64,000 nt of DNA from Rhodoferax lacus (lineage in GTDB: Bacteria > Pseudomonadota > Gammaproteobacteria > Burkholderiales > Burkholderiaceae_C): contig NZ_QFZK01000001.1 of assembly GCF_003415675.1 (NCBI RefSeq), positions 620,001 through 684,000 of the forward strand. Reading direction: 5' to 3'. The translations under genes were made by a program, and so were the position numbers. The notes beneath the pieces are model-generated. The model did no database searches and was not told where the DNA came from. It saw only the letters and a program-made list of their open reading frames with translations. Shown piece by piece: positions 1 through 7,371 of the stretch (the first letter of the stretch is position 1; each line of letters begins with the position of its first letter).

Positions 1-521
1 TCATTCACCGCGTCAATCGAATAGCTCTGGCGCCCGGCCTCGGGCTTGCCGGTGCGCCCCAGTGGCGGCTGCAGCGGCTCATGCGGGTTCATTTGCCGCG
101 CCACCAGGTAGAACTCCATCTCGGGCGCCACCACCGGCTTCCAGCCCTTGTCGGCATAGAGCTTGAGCACCCGGCGCAGCACGCCGCGCGGTGCCAGCGC
201 CACGGGCGAGCCGTCCCACTCCTGGCAATCATGAATCACCACCGCCACCGGCTCGGCCGCCCAGGGCACCACGCGCACCGTGGCCGCATCGGGCACGCAC
301 ACCATGTCGGGGTCGGTGTCGCCCACATAGGGGCCGTTGTCGGGCTGCTGGCCGTTCACCGTGTTGAGCAGCACGCTCTTGGGCAAACGCATCTGGCCCT
401 CGGCCAGAAACAGATCACGCGGCAGGATCTTGCCGCGTGCTATGCCGGTCATGTCGGGGATGACGCACTCCACTTCGTGGATGCGGTGGGCTATCAAAAA
501 TTCTGCGAGGGATGGGGTCAT
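1..521 (-). CDS. Glutamine synthetase-like protein, 5' part (partial)
   Basis: The gene is cut by the left window edge; about 173 N-terminal residues are visible. The opening residues MTPSLAEFLIAHRIHEVECV, followed by IPDMTGIARGKILPRDLF, are typical of the beta-Grasp N-terminal domain of glutamine synthetase family members related to gamma-glutamylputrescine synthetase (PuuA) rather than to GlnA. By family knowledge these ligate glutamate to an amine using ATP; the actual substrate cannot be read here because the catalytic domain lies outside. The ATG at 521 is favoured because homologous proteins start at MTPSLAEF, although no good ribosome site precedes it. A perfect palindrome lies 42-57 bases upstream and probably controls the gene. 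Confidence 0.8.
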   Translation of the reverse strand, partial: MTPSLAEFLIAHRIHEVECVIPDMTGIARGKILPRDLFLAEGQMRLPKSVLLNTVNGQQPDNGPYVGDTDPDMVCVPDAATVRVVPWAAEPVAVVIHDCQEWDGSPVALAPRGVLRRVLKLYADKGWKPVVAPEMEFYLVARQMNPHEPLQPPLGRTGKPEAGRQSYSIDAVN

Positions 522-562
522 GGGAGGCCTTTGGGATGGCTGCCATGATACGGCAATCACTC

Positions 563-578
563 ATTTGTGATCACAAAT
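563..578. promoter_or_regulatory. 16-bp perfect palindrome, candidate operator of the glutamine synthetase-like gene
   Basis: ATTTGTGATCACAAAT is a perfect inverted repeat centred about 50 bases upstream of the gene start at 521. Its form (TTGT-GATC-ACAA) fits the loose half-site pattern of GntR-family operators. The regulator is not in the window, so assignment to a family is inference. Confidence 0.55.
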
Positions 579-624
579 TTTCATTTATAGGTACACAATG
601 ATGTCCAAAATCAGTGCTGTGATC

Positions 625-1032
625 TCAAACTTGCAGCACGTGCAAACCGGCCACGCGCTGGAAGGCTCCATCTCCCGTCACAAAAACATGGTCATTCCCA
701 AGCTGAAGGCAACAGGCAGCTTGCAAGCAATCTGGAGTCTTCAATCCATGGGTCGCTCGGATCTGCGCGGCCAGCTCCACCACGGTCTGTGTCAGTTCCA
801 CCCATACCAAATCTGGCAGCGCAAAGAAGCTGTCATAGCGTTGCAAGAGCCCTGTGTCATTGGACTTCATCGGCCCCACCCGACACTCCAGCCAGCTGAG
901 CCTGCTCAGGCTAAGCTGCAAACCGGGATATGCCAAGTTCAGGCCAACAAGTGCAGAACGCACCTGGCTGGCAAACGGCTCCTTGCCCTCGGTCTGGTAG
1001 ATAAGGGCGTTGGCGTCCAGAAAAGCAATCAC
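625..1032 (-). CDS. PIN-domain toxin (VapC-like ribonuclease)
   Basis: This 135-residue protein has the PIN-domain layout: an acidic residue near the start (FLDANAL, D6), a glutamate in WLECRVG around residue 50, an aspartate in LKTPDCLQAA around residue 100 and a terminal TGDGAF segment. These are the positions that bind the metal in VapC-type RNases, which cleave tRNA or rRNA when released from their antitoxin. The start codon overlaps the stop of the upstream antitoxin gene by four bases (ATGA), as expected for a translationally coupled toxin-antitoxin pair. The RNA target is unknown. Confidence 0.82.
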   Translation of the reverse strand: MIAFLDANALIYQTEGKEPFASQVRSALVGLNLAYPGLQLSLSRLSWLECRVGPMKSNDTGLLQRYDSFFALPDLVWVELTQTVVELAAQIRATHGLKTPDCLQAACCLQLGNDHVFVTGDGAFQRVAGLHVLQV

Positions 1033-1298
1033 CAGCTGCGCTCGGCTTGCAGGTCTGCATCAATGGCTGCGCGGCTCCGGCTGCCGGTGCTGGGCTGCGC
1101 GATCAGCCATTCCAGCGCGGTCATGCCCGGCAGATGTGGGGCATGCTGTGCGACAAGGCGCTGGTACTCGTCCTCCGACAATATGACAGCAGCCCTCTTG
1201 TTGCGTTTGACAACGTGCGTGGGGCCCAGGCGCAGGTGATCCGTGATGGCAGCCATGCCTCGGCGCTTGATTTCCGAAATGGTAATGGTGTTTTCCAT
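1029..1298 (-). CDS. Phd/YefM-type antitoxin
   Basis: An 89-residue protein beginning MENTITISEIKRRG. Its pattern VVKRNKRAAVILSEDEYQRL at residues 28-47 matches the Phd/YefM (PF02604) DNA-binding fold, so the pair combines a Phd-type antitoxin with a PIN toxin. The ATG at 1298 is chosen over longer forms because AGGAG lies six bases upstream and the palindrome at 1325-1338 sits just before it. By family knowledge the N-terminal half binds DNA and the C-terminal part (here ALEWLIAQPSTGSRSR and following) wraps the toxin. The pair probably autoregulates. Confidence 0.8.
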   Translation of the reverse strand: MENTITISEIKRRGMAAITDHLRLGPTHVVKRNKRAAVILSEDEYQRLVAQHAPHLPGMTALEWLIAQPSTGSRSRAAIDADLQAERSW

Positions 1299-1324
1299 GC
1301 TGAACTCCTGATGTATGTGAATAA

Positions 1325-1338
1325 TACCAACGTAGGTA
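1325..1338. promoter_or_regulatory. Near-palindrome, candidate antitoxin operator
   Basis: TACCAACGTAGGTA has six of seven base pairs symmetric about position 1331.5. It lies 27 bases before the antitoxin start and 19 bases before the divergent aldolase gene, overlapping a possible minus-strand -10 element (TATTAT, 1321-1326). The likely role, autoregulation by the antitoxin, is inferred from position. Confidence 0.45.
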
Positions 1339-1357
1339 CGATTCACCGCCAACCCCC

Positions 1358-2086
1358 ATGACCACACAGCACCAGCAAGACTTCAACTCCGCGTCCGTTA
1401 CCCAACTGCGCACCGACCTGGCGCTGGCCCTGCGCGCTGCGGCCTTCCACGGCCTGGCCGAGGGCGTTTGCAACCACTTCAGTGTGGAGTTGCCCGACCA
1501 GTCCGGCCGCTTTCTGCTCAACCCGCGCGGCCTGCTGTGGGAGGAGGTGCAGGCCGATGACATTGTGCTGATCGACGTGCACGGCAACATCCTGGCCGGG
1601 CGCCATGCGGTGGAGCCTACGGCCATGTACATCCACGCGGCCATCCACCGTATTGCCGGCAAGGCCTGCGTACTGCACACCCACATGCCCCATGCCACGG
1701 CACTCACGCTGACCGCTCGGCGCGCGCTGGACACCTGCCTGTCGCAAAACGCCATGCGCTTCCATGGCCGCGTGGCAGCGGACGCGCACTACAACGGCCT
1801 GGCACTGGATGCCGCCGAGGGCGAGCGCATTGCCCACGCCATGCAGGGCGCAGATGTAGTGTTCCTGGGCAACCACGGCGTGGTGGTTTGCGGACAGCGC
1901 CTCGACTACGCCTATGACGATCTGTATTACCTGGAGCGCGCCTGCTGCGTGCAGGTGCTGGCGCAGAGCACGGGCCAGCCCCTGTTGCCGGTGGCGCGGC
2001 CACTGGCGCAGAAGGTGATGGAGCAGACCCTGAGCGAGCGACTGCAGTCCGAGCTGTTCTTTGAAGCCCTGCGTCGCAAGCTCTGA
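1358..2086 (+). CDS. Class II aldolase/adducin family protein
   Basis: A 242-residue protein with the class II aldolase/adducin fold. The zinc-binding signature is visible as HTHMPH (H107 and H109), with the third histidine in NHGVVVCG (H173) and an acidic residue in AVEPTAMYIH (E86). Members of this family cleave or epimerise sugar phosphates, or act on related hydroxy acids; this branch, seen in many Burkholderiales, has no settled substrate. It is transcribed divergently from the toxin-antitoxin pair and ends 48 bases before bioM, so it could lead the biotin-transport operon, but nothing in the protein ties it to biotin. Confidence 0.82.
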   Translation: MTTQHQQDFNSASVTQLRTDLALALRAAAFHGLAEGVCNHFSVELPDQSGRFLLNPRGLLWEEVQADDIVLIDVHGNILAGRHAVEPTAMYIHAAIHRIAGKACVLHTHMPHATALTLTARRALDTCLSQNAMRFHGRVAADAHYNGLALDAAEGERIAHAMQGADVVFLGNHGVVVCGQRLDYAYDDLYYLERACCVQVLAQSTGQPLLPVARPLAQKVMEQTLSERLQSELFFEALRRKL

Positions 2087-2134
2087 CCTTGCGGCATGCC
2101 AGTCTGCGCGAACTGGCGTGCGAAAATGGGCCGG

Positions 2135-2842
2135 ATGCTCACCATCCAAGACGTCACGCTGGTGCGTGGTAGCCACACTGTCTTCAGCGCCCTCTCCCTG
2201 AATCTGGCAGAGCCGCGCATTGGCCTGATTGGCGACAACGGCGCGGGAAAGAGCAGCCTGTTTCGCATGGTCTGTGGCCTGGACCTTCCGCGCGTGGGCA
2301 GCGTGCAGGTGCACGGCCTGCCCGCCCACGAGGTCAGCGCCAAGCGCCCCGGCCTGGTGGGCATGCTGTTCCAGAACCCGGATGACCAGATCATCTTCCC
2401 CACCGTAGAGGAAGAGCTGGCCCTGAGCCTGAGCCCCAGCGGCATGCCACGCCGCGAAGCCATTGGGCATGCCCGCAGCTTCTTGCAGACCCGGCAACTC
2501 GCCCACTGGGGTGCGCGCAGCATCAGCAGCCTGAGCCAGGGGCAACGCCAGCATGTGTGCTGGCTGGCGTTGCTCATTGCAGCACCCCAGCTGCTGCTGC
2601 TGGACGAACCTTATGCCAGCCTGGACCTGCCCGGCCAGGCCCGGCTGACCCAGGACATTGCACAAGCGAGCCAGCAGGTGATTGTGTCCACCCATGCGCT
2701 GGACCACGTGCGCGGCTTTGGGCGTGTGCTCTGGCTGGACCAGGGCGCCGTGCGCGCCGACGGACCGGGCCACAGCGTGTGCGCGGCCTACCAGGCGGAT
2801 GTGGCCACGCGTTCTGCCCTGCCCGCCCCAGCGCTCCAGTAG
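2135..2842 (+). CDS. bioM: Biotin ECF transporter ATPase subunit BioM
   Basis: A 235-residue ABC ATPase with Walker A GDNGAGKS (residues 33-40), Q-loop glutamine at 80, signature LSQGQ (133-137) and Walker B LLLLDEP (153-159). It energises the BioMNY energy-coupling-factor importer for biotin at the inner membrane. The ATG at 2135 (MLTIQDVTL) is preferred to the upstream ATG at 2096, because family members begin directly with this beta strand. BioN follows 16 bases later and BioY after that, which fixes the biotin assignment. Confidence 0.9.
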   Translation: MLTIQDVTLVRGSHTVFSALSLNLAEPRIGLIGDNGAGKSSLFRMVCGLDLPRVGSVQVHGLPAHEVSAKRPGLVGMLFQNPDDQIIFPTVEEELALSLSPSGMPRREAIGHARSFLQTRQLAHWGARSISSLSQGQRQHVCWLALLIAAPQLLLLDEPYASLDLPGQARLTQDIAQASQQVIVSTHALDHVRGFGRVLWLDQGAVRADGPGHSVCAAYQADVATRSALPAPALQ

Positions 2843-2858
2843 TCCGCCAAGCAGCACC

Positions 2859-3452
2859 ATGGGAAGCCTCTACAGCGAACACCGCACCTGGCTGCACGCC
2901 GTGCCAGCCGCCTGGAAGCTGCTGCTGTTTGCCCTGCTGGGCACGCTGCAATATTTCTTCACCAGCATCGCCCTCCTGGGTGGCAGTGCACTGCTGTGCG
3001 GCCTGCTGTTTGCATCGCTGGGCCGCGCCATCTATCCGGCCCGCAAGCTGGTGCTGTCCGTGGCCATTGCGGCCTTGTTGATCCTGGCTTTTCATAGCTA
3101 CCTGCAGCAGCCCCAGGTCGGCGTGGTCAGCGGCCTGCGGCTGCTGAGTGCCTCGCTGCTGGGCATAGCCCTGACCCTGACCAGCCGCAGCAGCGAACTG
3201 CTGGACGTGTTCGAGCAGTGGCTGCATCCCCTGCAGCGCTTTGGCCTGCGCACCGAACGCTTTGCCCTGCAGCTGGCCATGATGCTGCGCTTTACCGAGC
3301 ACTTCTTTGTACTGTGGAAACGACTGGACGACGCGCACCGCCTGCGCACCGGCAAGCCCGGCGGCCTGCGCCTGCTGGCACCCCTGACCATCCAGATGCT
3401 GCTCGCGGCGCGCCGGGTAGCAGATACACTCGAATTGCGCTTGGGCGAGTGA
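2859..3452 (+). CDS. bioN: Biotin ECF transporter transmembrane subunit BioN
   Basis: A 197-residue membrane protein with four to five hydrophobic segments (about residues 20-80 and 95-115) and the C-terminal coupling region with AARRVADTLELR, characteristic of ECF T components (CbiQ/BioN family). It links the ATPase BioM to the substrate-binding BioY. The start at 2859 (MGSLYSEHRTW) follows the bioM stop by 16 bases; the frame is open further upstream but that part overlaps bioM and lacks family similarity. The length is normal for BioN. Confidence 0.87.
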   Translation: MGSLYSEHRTWLHAVPAAWKLLLFALLGTLQYFFTSIALLGGSALLCGLLFASLGRAIYPARKLVLSVAIAALLILAFHSYLQQPQVGVVSGLRLLSASLLGIALTLTSRSSELLDVFEQWLHPLQRFGLRTERFALQLAMMLRFTEHFFVLWKRLDDAHRLRTGKPGGLRLLAPLTIQMLLAARRVADTLELRLGE

Positions 3453-3508
3453 AAGCGGCTTCGCCCGTTCACCACCCTCACACCTTTTCAACTGACCCAC
3501 TTGTTTCT

Positions 3509-4078
3509 ATGAAGTCTTCCCGCTCCCTGGCCCTCGTCTCCCTGTTTGCCGCACTCATGGCCGTCTTCGGCCTGATCCCCAAGATCGACCTGCCCCTGGG
3601 CGTGCCCATCACCCTGCAGACACTGGGCGTGATGCTGGCCGGGTGCCTGCTGGGCCCGCGCCGTGGCCTGCAGGCCATGCTGCTGTTTCTGGCGGCCGTG
3701 GCCCTGGGTCTGCCCCTGCTGTCGGGTGGGCGCGGCGGCTTCGGTGTATTCCTGGCACCGTCCGCTGGTTACCTGCTGGCCTGGCCGGTGGGCGCCTGGG
3801 TTACCGGCATGCTGATGTCCGCGCTGCCGGGCAGCACGCCACGCGGCACGGCTCTCAGCGCCTTCCTGGCTTCGGCTGTGGGTGGCCTGCTGACCGTGCA
3901 TGTGTTTGGCGTGATTGGCCTGGTCAACATCGCCCACCTGAGCTGGACCCAGGCCTTCTTTGGTACGCTGGTGTTTGTGCCCGGCGACCTGATCAAGTGC
4001 GGTGTCTGCGCCCTGGTGGTTCACACCGTGGCACGCGGTCTGCCCGACTGGCACTTTGGAGGCCGCGCCCTGAAATGA
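3509..4078 (+). CDS. bioY: Biotin transporter substrate-binding subunit BioY
   Basis: A 189-residue integral membrane protein with about six hydrophobic segments. The BioY family signature is clear: KIDLPLGVPITLQTLGVMLAG near residues 25-45, then LGPRRG, LPLLSGGRGG and a C-terminal FVPGDLIKC. BioY captures biotin with high affinity and can work alone or with BioMN. The start MKSSRSLAL at 3509 lies 56 bases after bioN. The stop codon overlaps the start of the acyl-CoA ligase gene (ATGA), so the two are translationally coupled. Confidence 0.93.
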   Translation: MKSSRSLALVSLFAALMAVFGLIPKIDLPLGVPITLQTLGVMLAGCLLGPRRGLQAMLLFLAAVALGLPLLSGGRGGFGVFLAPSAGYLLAWPVGAWVTGMLMSALPGSTPRGTALSAFLASAVGGLLTVHVFGVIGLVNIAHLSWTQAFFGTLVFVPGDLIKCGVCALVVHTVARGLPDWHFGGRALK

Positions 4079-5520
4079 GCCCCGACCCGACGGTCGACCT
4101 GGTTCATGCGCCCATCGCGCAGTGGGCGCAATCCCATGGCAGTGCAAGCGCCATTCGCAGCGGCACCACCAGCCTGAGTTTTGCCCAACTGCAGCAGCAC
4201 CTCACGCAGCGCGCGCAGACACTGCAGGCTGCCCAGGCACCGGACAGCGTAGCCGTGAATCTGGGACTGCCGGTGGCGCAGCGCCTGGTCGATTTTCTGG
4301 GCATCATCGCCAGCGGCCGTTGTGCCGTCGTGGGGGACCCGGACTGGCCGCCAGCGGTACGCAACGCGGTGTTTGCTGCCCTGCCCACGCAGGCCGCCAA
4401 CCCGCCTGCAGCCCAACCCACCACCCCGTTTTATGTGGGCTACACCTCCGGCAGCACCGGCACACCCAAGGGCTACCGACGCCACCACCAGTCCTGGACC
4501 GAGAGCTTCAAGGCCTGTGTGGACGCCTTTGGCCCGGATGCGGCCCGCTGCGTGCTGGTGCCCGGGCGCGATTCGCAGTCGCTGTTTCTGTTTGGCATGC
4601 TGCTGGGCCTGTGGACTGGCGGCGGCGTGGAGGTGCAGGAGCAGTTCTCCGCCACTGCAGCTCTTGACACCTTGCGCTCTGGCCGCACGCCTTGCCTGGT
4701 AGCAGTGCCCAGCCAGTTGCTGATGCTGCTGGAGGTGGCCCGGCACCAGCAGGCGCGGCCGATTGAGGCCGTGCGCCTGATCCTCATCAGCGGCGCGCGC
4801 TGGATGCGCCAGCGCACGGCGGAGTTGCGCGCGCTGTTTCCCTGTGCCCGCATCATCGAGTTTTATGGTGCCTCGGAAACCAGCTTTATCGCCTGGATGG
4901 ACACCGAGGAAGACGCACCCGCAGCCGTCGTCGGCAAGCCCTTCTCCAATGTGGCGCTGCAGATCCGCGAGCCACAAGTCGAAGACGGTGCCGGGCTGAT
5001 CTATGTGCAAAGCCCCATGCTGTTCATGGACTACGTGGGTGGCGCCGAGGATGCCACCGCCGCGCTGCGCGACGGCGACTGGCTCTGTGTGCGCGACCTG
5101 GGCTATCTGGATGCACAAGGGCGACTGTGTGTGGTGGGCCGGCAAAACCGCATGGTCGTGACGCTGGGCAAAAACCTGTTCCCGGAAGAGGTGGAGTCGG
5201 TGCTGGAGCGCCACCCGGAGATTGCCAGCGCATCGGTGCACGGCGTGCCGGACGCGCTGCGCGGCCTGCAGGTGGTGGCGATCCTGCGCTGGGTAGAGGG
5301 CACCGAGGCAAGGTCGTCAAAGCGCCCCGATGCGCTGGCCCTCAAGGCCTGGTGTCGGCAGCATCTGGAGGGCTTCAAGATCCCGCGCAAATTCTTCACC
5401 TGCGCCGACTGGCGTTTCACAACCAGTGGCAAGACCGACCACCGCGCGCTGGCCCGCGGCCTGCTGCAAGCCGATCAGCCCACACCCAGCGAGGCGCCAT
5501 GCCTGAGCACCCTGCCCTGA
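4075..5520 (+). CDS. AMP-dependent acyl-CoA ligase, biotin-operon associated
   Basis: A 481-residue adenylate-forming enzyme. The AMP/phosphate loop YTSGSTGTPKG is at residues 123-133, the core motif FYGASET at 263-269, the hinge aspartate in RDLGYLDAQG at 341, and the catalytic lysine in TTSGKTDHR at 453. All key positions are intact. It is shorter than typical fatty-acyl-CoA ligases (about 520-560), mainly in the N-terminal domain. It would activate a carboxylic acid to its CoA thioester. Coupling to bioY suggests a pimelate-like or other biotin-precursor acid, comparable with the BirA-controlled bioY-ligase-thiolase set yhfUTS of Bacillus subtilis; the substrate remains inference. Confidence 0.82.
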   Translation: MSPDPTVDLVHAPIAQWAQSHGSASAIRSGTTSLSFAQLQQHLTQRAQTLQAAQAPDSVAVNLGLPVAQRLVDFLGIIASGRCAVVGDPDWPPAVRNAVFAALPTQAANPPAAQPTTPFYVGYTSGSTGTPKGYRRHHQSWTESFKACVDAFGPDAARCVLVPGRDSQSLFLFGMLLGLWTGGGVEVQEQFSATAALDTLRSGRTPCLVAVPSQLLMLLEVARHQQARPIEAVRLILISGARWMRQRTAELRALFPCARIIEFYGASETSFIAWMDTEEDAPAAVVGKPFSNVALQIREPQVEDGAGLIYVQSPMLFMDYVGGAEDATAALRDGDWLCVRDLGYLDAQGRLCVVGRQNRMVVTLGKNLFPEEVESVLERHPEIASASVHGVPDALRGLQVVAILRWVEGTEARSSKRPDALALKAWCRQHLEGFKIPRKFFTCADWRFTTSGKTDHRALARGLLQADQPTPSEAPCLSTLP

Positions 5521-6662
5521 TCGCGGCCTGGGCGCGCAGCGCCGTGGCACCGCATGGCGGCGCTTTTCGTAGCCTGCAGCCGCACCAGATCGCGGTGCCC
5601 GTGATCGCAGCCCTGCTGCAACGCGCAGGCCTGCAGGCGCAGGCTGTGGACGCCCTGGTGGTGGGCAATGCCCTGGGCGCTGGCGGCAACCCGGCGCGCA
5701 TGCTGGCGCTCGCCTCTGGTCTGCCGCAGCGCTGCGCCAGCTACTCCGTGGACACGCAATGCTGCTCCGGCCTGGACGCCGTAACCCTGGCCGTAGGCCT
5801 GCTGGCGTCTGGCCAGGCGCAGGTGGTGATTGCGGGTGGTGTGGAAGCCTGGAGCCGCGCGCCCATACGCCAGCACCGCCCCCTGCAGGCCGGTGAGCCC
5901 GCAGTGGCCTATGAGCGCCCGGCCTTTGCGCCCGACCCCACGCAGGACCCGGACCTGCTGGAATCTGCCGCCCACTATGCGGCGCTGCAGGGCATCACCC
6001 GCTTGGAGCAGGATGCCTATGCGGTGCAAAGCCACGAACGTGCCGTGGCACATCAGCATGAACTGGCAGAGGAAATCGTTGAAGTCCTGGGTATCTCGCA
6101 CGACCCCTACCCCCGACCCCTCAGCCAGGAAAAAGCTGCACGCATGCCGGTGGCTGCGCACTCCCACATGGCACACCCGACGCAGGACTGTGCGGTCAGC
6201 AGCCTGGCCATCTCGGCCCGTGCCGACGGTGCGGCTTTTGTGCTGCTGGCAACGCGCCAGGCCTGCCAGGCATTGGGCCTGCAGCCACGCGCGGTCTGGC
6301 TGGCCTCAAGCTCGGTGGGTGCGGACCCGGCCATGCCCCTGCTGGCGGCGGAGCAAGCCGCGCGCGCCGTGCTTCAGCGAGCCGGGCTGGCCTCGGCAAC
6401 AGACATCGCAGCCATCGAACTGCACGATGCCTTTGCGGTGCAAGGCCTGGACTTTTGCAAGGCCCTGGGCCTTGACACTGCACGCATCAACCGGCGCGGT
6501 GGTGGCATTGCGCGCGGTCACCCCATAGGCGCATCGGGCGCGATGGCACTGGTACGGCTGCTGGCAGACCTGCAGCGCGACGAGACTGCAGGCGCCAAGG
6601 GTATGACGGCAATAGCCGGTGCGGGTGGCATAGGCGCAGCCGCCATCGTCCGGCGGCTGTGA
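5499..6662 (+). CDS. Thiolase-family protein lacking the C-terminal catalytic cysteine
   Basis: A 387-residue thiolase fold. The nucleophile is present in DTQCCSGLDA (C88) and the oxyanion/base histidine in GHPIGASGA (H341). An HDAFA motif (309-313) replaces the NEAFA of biosynthetic thiolases and resembles SCP2-type thiolases. The usual second catalytic cysteine (C-x-G-G-G-x-G) is replaced: the segment reads AIAGAGGIG (371-379), with alanine at the cysteine position. The gene starts 22 bases before the end of the ligase gene, so the two are coupled. It may cleave or condense the acyl-CoA made by the ligase, or may act only as an acyl-transfer or binding protein. Confidence 0.78.
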   Translation: MPEHPALIAAWARSAVAPHGGAFRSLQPHQIAVPVIAALLQRAGLQAQAVDALVVGNALGAGGNPARMLALASGLPQRCASYSVDTQCCSGLDAVTLAVGLLASGQAQVVIAGGVEAWSRAPIRQHRPLQAGEPAVAYERPAFAPDPTQDPDLLESAAHYAALQGITRLEQDAYAVQSHERAVAHQHELAEEIVEVLGISHDPYPRPLSQEKAARMPVAAHSHMAHPTQDCAVSSLAISARADGAAFVLLATRQACQALGLQPRAVWLASSSVGADPAMPLLAAEQAARAVLQRAGLASATDIAAIELHDAFAVQGLDFCKALGLDTARINRRGGGIARGHPIGASGAMALVRLLADLQRDETAGAKGMTAIAGAGGIGAAAIVRRL

Positions 6663-6684
6663 AACGCCGCGCCCGAACGGCAGC

Positions 6685-7371
6685 TCAACCCACCACGCGA
6701 AAGAAATCGTCCAGTTCGCAGCGCTCGGTCACGGTCTGGTTCACCGGAGCCAGAGGGTCGGCATAGCCCAACGCCATGCCGCACACAATGGTGCTGTCGG
6801 TCTCCAGACCCAGGTGGCGGCGCACCAGGCCGGGGTAGGACGCCAGCGCGCCTATGGCACAGGTGGAAAGGCCGCAGGACTGGGCCGCCAGCATCAGCCC
6901 ATACAGCGCCATGCCCAGATCCATATAGCCGCCGCTGCCGAAATCGCTGCGGATGGTGACTACCAGCGCCACGGGCGCCTCAAAGAAGCAGAAGTTGCGC
7001 TCAAACTGCTGGTCCCGCGCGCCGCGGTCCTCCCGCGCTATGCCCAGTGCGCCATAGAGTGCGCGGGCCGCAGCCACCTGGCGGCGGCGCAGTACGCCAG
7101 GCATGGGCTTGGGAAAGTAAGCGTAGTCTTCCACCTCCTGCTGCCCTGCCTTGAAGGCTGCAATCAGCTCAGCGGACAAACGGGCCCTGGCATCACCCTG
7201 CACGGCAATAAAGGAGCCGGGTTGCAGGTTGGCACCGCTGGGCGCCTGCCGGGCCGTGCGCAGCACTTGCTGCAGCAAAACATCTGGCACTGGCGCGGCG
7301 CTGTAAGCGCGCACCGAGCGGCGCTGGCTGGAGAGAAGGAAAAAAGAATCCGGGTTGGGTGGCGTCGTCAC
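6685..7371 (-). CDS. Nitroreductase family flavoprotein
   Basis: A 228-residue nitroreductase-fold protein with the FMN phosphate-binding [10 protein letters not shown] near the start (residues 14-23), [10 protein letters not shown] (43-52), and the C-terminal [13 protein letters not shown] followed by a short basic/acidic tail. Such enzymes use FMN and NAD(P)H to reduce nitro compounds, quinones or enones. The start codon is GTG at 7371 and overlaps the stop of the chemoreceptor gene by four bases (GTGA). A second member of the same family is encoded at 30175-30870. It ends 22 bases from the convergent thiolase gene. Confidence 0.85.
   Translation of the reverse strand: MTTPPNPDSFFLLSSQRRSVRAYSAAPVPDVLLQQVLRTARQAPSGANLQPGSFIAVQGDARARLSAELIAAFKAGQQEVEDYAYFPKPMPGVLRRRQVAAARALYGALGIAREDRGARDQQFERNFCFFEAPVALVVTIRSDFGSGGYMDLGMALYGLMLAAQSCGLSTCAIGALASYPGLVRRHLGLETDSTIVCGMALGYADPLAPVNQTVTERCELDDFFRVVG

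Noticed and set aside
1343..2860. A 505-codon minus-strand frame across the aldolase and bioM genes
   Set aside because: It is antisense to two well-supported genes and its composition is H/Q/A-rich without motifs.
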